From: Nansenia antarctica
Taxonomy: Eukaryota; Chordata; Actinopteri; Argentiniformes; Microstomatidae
Reading direction: 5' to 3'
DNA length: 64,000 nucleotides
NCBI GenBank assembly: GCA_963989245.1
Contig: OZ022352.1
Span: 14,120,604-14,184,603, forward strand
Numbering within the stretch: position 1 is the first letter of the stretch; each line of letters starts with the position of its first letter. Under the pieces are notes generated by a model. It had not been told where the DNA came from. It made no database searches and saw only the letters and a program-made list of their open reading frames with translations. Positions 62,337-64,000 of this stretch are shown piece by piece. Both the position numbers and the translations under genes were made by a program.

Positions 62337-63050
62337 TGGTACAACCTGGGGAGCCTCCGCTAAGACGCTAAGAATATCCACCCAAGCCCTGGTCTTCTCT
62401 GCAGCAGAATACTGCGCCCCAGTCTGGAGCAGAAGCCCTCATGCGAGAAAGGTCGACGTGGCTATCAATACCTCCCTCCGAATAATAACTGGATGCTTGA
62501 AGCCTACCCCTGTGTCCCTCTTGCCAGTCCTCGCGGGAATAGCACCGGCCGGCCTCCGACGGGAGGCTGCCACCCTCGCCCTGGCCAGGAAGGCACAAAA
62601 GCATGATTGGCACATCCTGCACAACACCACCATAACACCAGCACCTCCAAGCCGACTCAAGACCCGCCACCCTTACAACAAGGCAGCACAAGCCATGCTC
62701 AACTCCACCTCTGAGGACATCTCCAGAGATGCATGGCTGGCAGCAGCTTGGAAGCAGGAGTGGGAGTCAACCGGGCCCTCCCGAATCCACCGCTACATCT
62801 GGGACCCAGGAGATGGCGCCATTGGAGGAGACGACCTACCACGCCGGCAATGGACCACACTGAACCGTCTACGAACTGGTGTCGGTCGCTTTAAAACATC
62901 AATGAAGGCGTGGGGCCTGGCGGACAGTGCGGCATGCGAGTGCGGTGACCCAGAGCAGACCGCCGACCACATAATCACCATCTGCCCCTTATATAGACCA
63001 CCCTCAGAAGCCAGCCTCTTCGACCTAGAACCAGAGATGCGGGCTAGGGA
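62335..63050 (+). mobile_element. LINE RT C-terminal fragment
   Basis: Plus-strand codons read SAAEYCAPVWSRSPHARKVD, then VAINTSLRIITGCLKPTPVS and LLPVLAGIAPAGLRREAATL, ending with a zinc-knuckle-like CECGDPEQTADHIITICPLY. This is the C-terminal part of a fish non-LTR RT. The 5' part is missing, and a tttt-rich tail follows after a ggtttttcggttaaaccg palindrome (63056-63073). Confidence 0.8.
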
Positions 63051-63352
63051 TGGACGGTTTTTCGGTTAAACCGAAAACCGGGGTTTATAAAAATAGAAAC
63101 GGTTTTTTATCAAAACCGTCTGAAACCGTTTTTTTTTTTTTTTTTTTTTTTTTTCCTATGTTGTTCAAAGAATAAAACTGGAACATGTCACATGTTTGTC
63201 GTGTGTGAAAATAACAATGATACAGTCTGAATCTGCCGCGCAATGAGTGAGAGGTTTGGTCAGTTGTGAAGAATAACTGAGGATTAATATCTAATTGGGA
63301 TTATATTTAAGGGTAACGAATCACTCTATGGGAAAGATAGTTGCCTTCAGTT

Positions 63353-63473
63353 ATTGGTAGATAGGAAAGGTTTTTTACAATTACTCGCTTACATTTAATA
63401 AGATCATTTTCGCTGGTAGATAGGAAAGGTTTTTACAATTACTCGCTTACATTTAATAAGATCATTTTCGCTG
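63353..63473. repeat. 58-59-base tandem duplication
   Basis: ctggtagataggaaaggttt to aagatcattttcgctg occurs twice in direct succession, differing by one T. Confidence 0.95.
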
Positions 63474-63499
63474 CTCTCTGTAAACCTTAGAAATAAAAT

Positions 63500-64000
63500 G
63501 TGATTTGATTTGATATCAATCAATCAAACTTTATTTATGTTCTATAGCACAAATCATGCATTGAATGTAACTCCAAGTGCAGTATTTACTAAACCACAAT
63601 ATAATAAAACAAGAGCTATACGGATCAAGAGTGTTTGTGCACAGCACCACTGTGTGTGAAGGCGCTACTGAAAGTGATGACAGAACGCATGTCTCAGAAG
63701 ATACGCGGTCACTTAGTGACGCAAAGGTAGTTCTGTATTTATCTCTAGTACATTTATTTTGAAAGCTCTATTTTGACAGCTCTACCATGGGCACTTTTAT
63801 TTTGATGGGGCATTCTTTGTTGATTGACTTACGACAGTTCAGGACGAGTCAGTCTCGCGGCATGTGGTTTTTATGAAAAGCTTTAAGTATGTTCACTGCA
63901 TAATTCTAATATTTCAGTGATTATTGAGCAGTATTCAAATATTTAAATACATTGAGCAGCAGCTGAAACTTTGTCTAAGAACCAAGATATTAAGAAAGCA
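63500..64000 (-). other. retroposon tail and unrecognised sequence
   Basis: atcaatcaatcaaactttat (about 63516-63535) is the common fish LINE/SINE tail read on the minus strand, as at 22706. No exon is seen up to the window edge. Confidence 0.4.

Overview
The window is teleost fish DNA. The evidence is dispersed host exons with GT-AG splice sites, fish-type SINE and LINE tails, a Sushi-type chromovirus, a BEL/Pao element, a gammaretrovirus-like ERV and finTRIM-like sequence. Simple-sequence repeats are exceptionally dense, as is known for cod-like fishes; assigning the order is inference. Most of the 64 kb is mobile DNA, much of it nested.

Layout. 0.4-6.3 kb (minus): dispersed exons of dcaf15, a CUL4-DDB1 ubiquitin-ligase substrate receptor, with introns made almost wholly of CA, GA and GACA repeats. 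Three minisatellites there are built from the edges of dcaf15 exons, splice sites included. 7.2-8.0 kb: a LINE 3' end. 8.29-18.30 kb (minus): a 10-kb ERV with indistinguishable 934-bp LTRs, a tRNA-Trp primer site and a badly deleted interior carrying a MITE, a SINE and two LINE fragments. 19.9-23.3 kb (minus): a six-exon Gypsy-integrase-derived gene (GIN1/KRBA2 type) with its catalytic D, D, E residues, and a hAT element in intron 5. 23.68-30.71 kb (plus): a self-primed Sushi-type chromovirus broken by frameshifts and two LINE insertions. 31.0-41.9 kb (plus): a decayed THAP plus DDE transposase gene whose first intron holds an intact BEL/Pao element (31.62-40.16 kb, minus) with a 2060-codon open frame. 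43.7-44.9 kb (minus): a two-exon protein with two HIT-like domains. 45-49.3 kb: several MITEs. 49.3-54.4 kb (plus): a chimeric Gypsy element. Its 5' side is a pair of 150-bp LTR-like repeats with tRNA-type A and B boxes, its integrase is tandemly duplicated in frame, and its 3' LTR is of another type. 55.2-56.1 kb (minus): a TRIM RING exon split by an 18-bp minisatellite made from its own codons. 59.84-60.63 kb (plus): first coding exon of a WNK1-type kinase, followed by intron sequence to the right edge.

Two themes deserve attention. First, minisatellites here repeatedly grow out of exon edges or coding sequence (three in dcaf15, one in the TRIM gene), copying splice sites. Second, the paired 150-bp repeats at 49.3-49.7 kb look like a tiny LTR unit with an internal RNA polymerase III promoter, a fish parallel to the plant Cassandra elements, which carry 5S sequence in their LTRs. 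All calls rest on reading the sequence and remembered family features; no database search was run.
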